Of a DNA stretch of 64,000 nt, positions 61,684 to 64,000 are shown piece after piece; positions within the stretch are counted from its first letter, which is position 1, and every line of letters starts with the position of its first letter. Source of the DNA: DASQPR01 sp963831705 (lineage in GTDB: Bacteria > Actinomycetota > Actinomycetes > Mycobacteriales > Micromonosporaceae); the NCBI GenBank assembly GCA_963831705.1, contig CAWHRE010000010.1, positions 1,054,001 through 1,118,000 on the forward strand, in the 5' to 3' direction. A program made the position numbers and the translations under genes. Under the pieces are notes generated by a model. That model made no database searches. It was given only the letters and a program-made list of their open reading frames with translations, and was not told the origin of the DNA.

Positions 61684-62867
61684 ATCCACCGGTTCTCAAC
61701 AACCGCCGCATCGAGCGCTACGCGCAGCTCCTTGACGAAGCCAGCGGTGGTCGCCGTCATCACGCACGGTCACCGATCGATGACGAATTGGCGAACATGC
61801 TCGCGGCAAGCGGCGCACTCGCCAACGTCGCTACGGAGCTCGCACCCGACGCGACGCCATCCGAGTCGTACCGGCTCGAGGGTCGCGCGCTGCTGATGGC
61901 GCAGGCCGAGCGGCTGGGCGTCGGACGGACGTACCGCGAAGACCCGGGAGACCTGGTCGTCTCGCGGCCGGCCGTCGGCCGTGCTTCCGTGGGTACCGTC
62001 CACGAGAGCGCGTCTCGCCGTGGTCTTCCCGGTCGGCGCCCGAAGACTCGACTGTCTCCGAATCGCAGTCGCACTCGCGGTGCCATCCTGATCGGCCTCG
62101 CCGTCGGCACGCTCGCACTGTCCGGCATCTCGGCCGCCAGTGGTGACGCGATGCCGGGGTCCCCGCTCTATGGCATGAAGCGATCGGCCGAGAACGCACA
62201 GATCTCGCTCGCCGGGTCGGACTCCAGCAAGGGCAAGCTGTACCTGGAGTTCGCGCAGACCAGAGCGAACGAGGCGCTGCAGATCAGTTCGAATGCGTCA
62301 CTGCTCGACGGGGTACTCGGCACGATGGCCGACGAAACGACCGCGGGCGAGCAACTGCTGTTCAGGGACGCGATCGCGCATCGCAGCAGCTCTGACCTCG
62401 CCGCCGTGGACTCGTTCGTCACGTACCAGTCGAAGCAGCTCGCGAGCCTGCAGACGGTCGTTTCGGGGACGGAATCGGCGAAGGTGGTGGCGGCGATCAA
62501 CAATCTCTACATGATCCACGCCCGCTCGGCCGAAATCGCCGGACTGCTGTCGTGCCCGGCGACGATCAAGTTGAGCGGCTCCGACGATCTCGGCCAGATT
62601 GGCTCCTGCCAGGTCGGCGCAAGCGCCGCCATCACGGCACCAACCCGCGACACCGTAGGCGCGACGGGCGGTGCGGCAACCGGCACTGCCAGCGGCTCGG
62701 CCGCGAAAACGATCGAGCGGACGGCTCCGGCCACACCGAAGATTGCGACGACGACCGCCGTCACAACCGACGTCACGGCCGCTCCGACTGTCGTCGTACC
62801 CTCCGCCGCACCGTCGTACGACGGTGGCCTCCTGGGTTCGGTCGAGCATCTGCTGGGCGGTTTGTAG
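61680..62867 (+). CDS. rsbN: DUF5667 membrane protein, RsbN-like anti-sigma factor
   Basis: 395 aa from GTG 61680, AAGGGGG upstream. The N-terminal cytoplasmic region (~1-130; NRRIERYAQLLDEASGGRRH) is the likely sigma-binding part; one membrane helix (GAILIGLAVGTLALSGISAA, ~132-152); the external DUF5667 domain MPGSPLYGMKRSAENAQISL and YLEFAQTRANEALQIS; a Thr/Ala-rich tail. Position directly after bldN and topology match RsbN, the BldN anti-sigma factor; function by analogy. Confidence 0.82.
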   Translation: MNPPVLNNRRIERYAQLLDEASGGRRHHARSPIDDELANMLAASGALANVATELAPDATPSESYRLEGRALLMAQAERLGVGRTYREDPGDLVVSRPAVGRASVGTVHESASRRGLPGRRPKTRLSPNRSRTRGAILIGLAVGTLALSGISAASGDAMPGSPLYGMKRSAENAQISLAGSDSSKGKLYLEFAQTRANEALQISSNASLLDGVLGTMADETTAGEQLLFRDAIAHRSSSDLAAVDSFVTYQSKQLASLQTVVSGTESAKVVAAINNLYMIHARSAEIAGLLSCPATIKLSGSDDLGQIGSCQVGASAAITAPTRDTVGATGGAATGTASGSAAKTIERTAPATPKIATTTAVTTDVTAAPTVVVPSAAPSYDGGLLGSVEHLLGGL

Positions 62868-62894
62868 CGGCCGGATGACATCCAGCGCAACATT

Positions 62895-62925
62895 TGAGGG
62901 CCCGGGCTTGAAGCCTGGGCCCTCA
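62895..62925 (+). terminator. Terminator after the rsbN-like gene
   Basis: Stem TGAGGGCCC-g-GGCTT pairing with AAGCC-t-GGGCCCTCA, tight loop, 27 nt after the stop. Strong hairpin without a U-run, as often in high-GC genomes. Confidence 0.7.
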
Positions 62926-63035
62926 GCCCGTGTGCGGGGCGAAATCCATGGAAAGCCCCGCTACGCTGGAACGAGTGTTCCCGAAGTGAATTGAGTCGCG
63001 GTGCCATTCGTGCTGTGCCGAGGAGAGGGAAAGCC

Positions 63036-63953
63036 GTGTCCGATGACGTCACCGGCGTAGAGGTCTTGGAGGGCGTCCTGGAAGGCGGCGTCCTCGAAGG
63101 AAAGGTGCTCGCCGGCTACGCCACGGTGTCGGCAACGGCATCGCCGGAGCTCGACATCGCACTGACCGTCCCGGCCGACCCCACCAGCGCCGCGTTCTTC
63201 GATGTCGACAACACGATGCTGCGTGGCGCATCGCTCTACTGGTTCGCACGCGGAATGGCGGCACGGGACTACTTCACCACGGGCGACATGGTCCGCTTCG
63301 CCTGGAGCCAGCTGAAGTTCCGCGTCCTCGCGACCGAGGCCGCGGTCGATATGGATCGTGCACGCACCGACGCTCTCTCATTCGTCAAAGGCTGGCCGGT
63401 GACGAAGCTCGAAGCACTCTGCGAAGAGATCTTCGACGAGCTGATGGCCGAACGGATTTGGTCCGGCACGCTGGCACTCGCGCATCTTCACCTTGCCGCT
63501 GGTCAGCGCGTCTGGCTGGTCACTGCGGCACCGATCGAGCTCGGTCGGGTAATCGCAGACCGGCTCGGCCTCACCGGCGCGCTCGGCACGATCGCCGGCA
63601 CGTTGGACGGTGTCTACACCGGACGCCTCGTCGGCGATCTGTTGCACGGCCCGGCGAAGGCCGAGGCGATCAAGGAACTCGCCGCCGTCCACGGCTTGGA
63701 TCTGTCCAGGTGTACGGCGTATAGCGACTCAATCAACGACGTGCCGATGCTGTCCACGGTTGGCCACGGCGTGGCCGTCAACCCGGACGCTGCGTTGCGG
63801 CGAGAGGCCCGGCGGCGGAACTGGGATATCCGGGACTTCCGGACCGCGCGCAAGGCCGTGAAAATCGCCGTACCCGCCGCCCTCGGCGTTGGTGCGATCG
63901 TGGCCGGCACCATCTTCGCCGCATCCGCGATCAAACGGCGACCGAAGCCCTGA
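63036..63953 (+). CDS. HAD-IB family phosphatase (SerB-like), membrane-tethered
   Basis: 305 aa from GTG 63036, with GAGAGGGAAAGCC upstream. Motif I FFDVDNTMLRG (~residues 54-64); motif II in VWLVTAAP; motif III Lys in HGPAKAEAIKEL; motif IV AYSDSINDVPMLSTVGHGVA. One C-terminal hydrophobic helix (VPAALGVGAIVAGTIFAASA) ends in KRRPKP, suggesting membrane attachment. Family members hydrolyse phosphoserine or phospholipid head groups; substrate unknown. Its place beside bldN is conserved in Streptomyces. Confidence 0.9.
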   Translation: MSDDVTGVEVLEGVLEGGVLEGKVLAGYATVSATASPELDIALTVPADPTSAAFFDVDNTMLRGASLYWFARGMAARDYFTTGDMVRFAWSQLKFRVLATEAAVDMDRARTDALSFVKGWPVTKLEALCEEIFDELMAERIWSGTLALAHLHLAAGQRVWLVTAAPIELGRVIADRLGLTGALGTIAGTLDGVYTGRLVGDLLHGPAKAEAIKELAAVHGLDLSRCTAYSDSINDVPMLSTVGHGVAVNPDAALRREARRRNWDIRDFRTARKAVKIAVPAALGVGAIVAGTIFAASAIKRRPKP

Positions 63954-63972
63954 CGTCTGCGCCGGACGGCGG

Positions 63973-64000
63973 TCAGGCCACCGAGGCCAGTGCCCGCGCC
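63973..64000 (-). other. Possible 3' end of a minus-strand gene
   Basis: The last bases read on the minus strand as ARALASVA followed by TGA (63973-63975). It would be convergent with the HAD gene. Too short to identify. Confidence 0.25.

Overview
The window is a 64 kb chromosomal segment of a high-GC actinobacterium. The evidence is the rpoB-rplL-rplJ-rplA-rplK-nusG-secE order, the HadAB-type dehydratase pair beside rpmG, a DUF3117 protein, TatB-HtrA-Mrp clustering, a rex-hemACDB operon, and a BldN-type ECF sigma factor followed by an RsbN-like protein. BldN and RsbN are best known from mycelial, sporulating lineages, so a filamentous or sporulating relative is plausible. The genus cannot be fixed from sequence alone.

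Layout. 1-8.8 kb (minus strand): 5' part of rpoB, the L7/L12-L10 and L1-L11 operons, nusG, secE, tRNA-Trp, hadB/hadA, rpmG, tRNA-Met and tRNA-Thr. 8.9-15.5 kb: a membrane GGDEF-EAL protein with a degenerate GGDEF and an intact EAL site, a small exported peptide, a SnoaL-like protein, tRNA-Tyr, yajQ, an MFS transporter and htpX. 15.6-25 kb: a broken-up complex I locus, with nuoI-J-K-L-M-N on the minus strand, nuoH on the plus strand and nuoC on the minus strand; nuoA lies 14 kb further on at 38.7-39.1 kb. 25-34 kb: PhzF-like protein, MgtE-N/CBS protein, DUF1003 protein, mrp, tatB, htrA, O-methyltransferase and pepA. 34-41.8 kb: DUF3117, PaaX-like regulator with an enoyl-CoA hydratase, tag, a DivIVA-like protein, nuoA, a sulfite-oxidase-like molybdoenzyme (frameshifted) and a fasciclin lipoprotein. 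41.9-48 kb: korAB, a large cyclase/NB-ARC/TPR protein and an FmdB zinc ribbon. 48.1-54.9 kb: a GNAT gene and hemB-hemD/cobA-hemC-hemA-rex, nearly all carrying single-base insertions. 55.5-64 kb: a two-component system, HAD phosphatase, glutaredoxin-like protein (frameshifted), acyl-CoA ligase, bldN, rsbN-like gene and an HAD-IB phosphatase.

Three things stand out. First, four copies of a ~60-bp element with 16-bp inverted ends sit around the displaced nuoC, nuoH and nuoA genes and may mark the rearrangements. Second, indels between 48.3 and 54.3 kb appear to be single-base insertions wherever they could be resolved, which looks more like uncorrected long-read error than true gene decay. Third, regulatory sequences can be read directly: a Rex operator covering the -35 of rex, an attenuator with a competing pairing in the rplJ leader, and a promoter for rpoB with a 17-bp spacer. 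No CRISPR array, rRNA gene, complete insertion sequence or prophage was seen.
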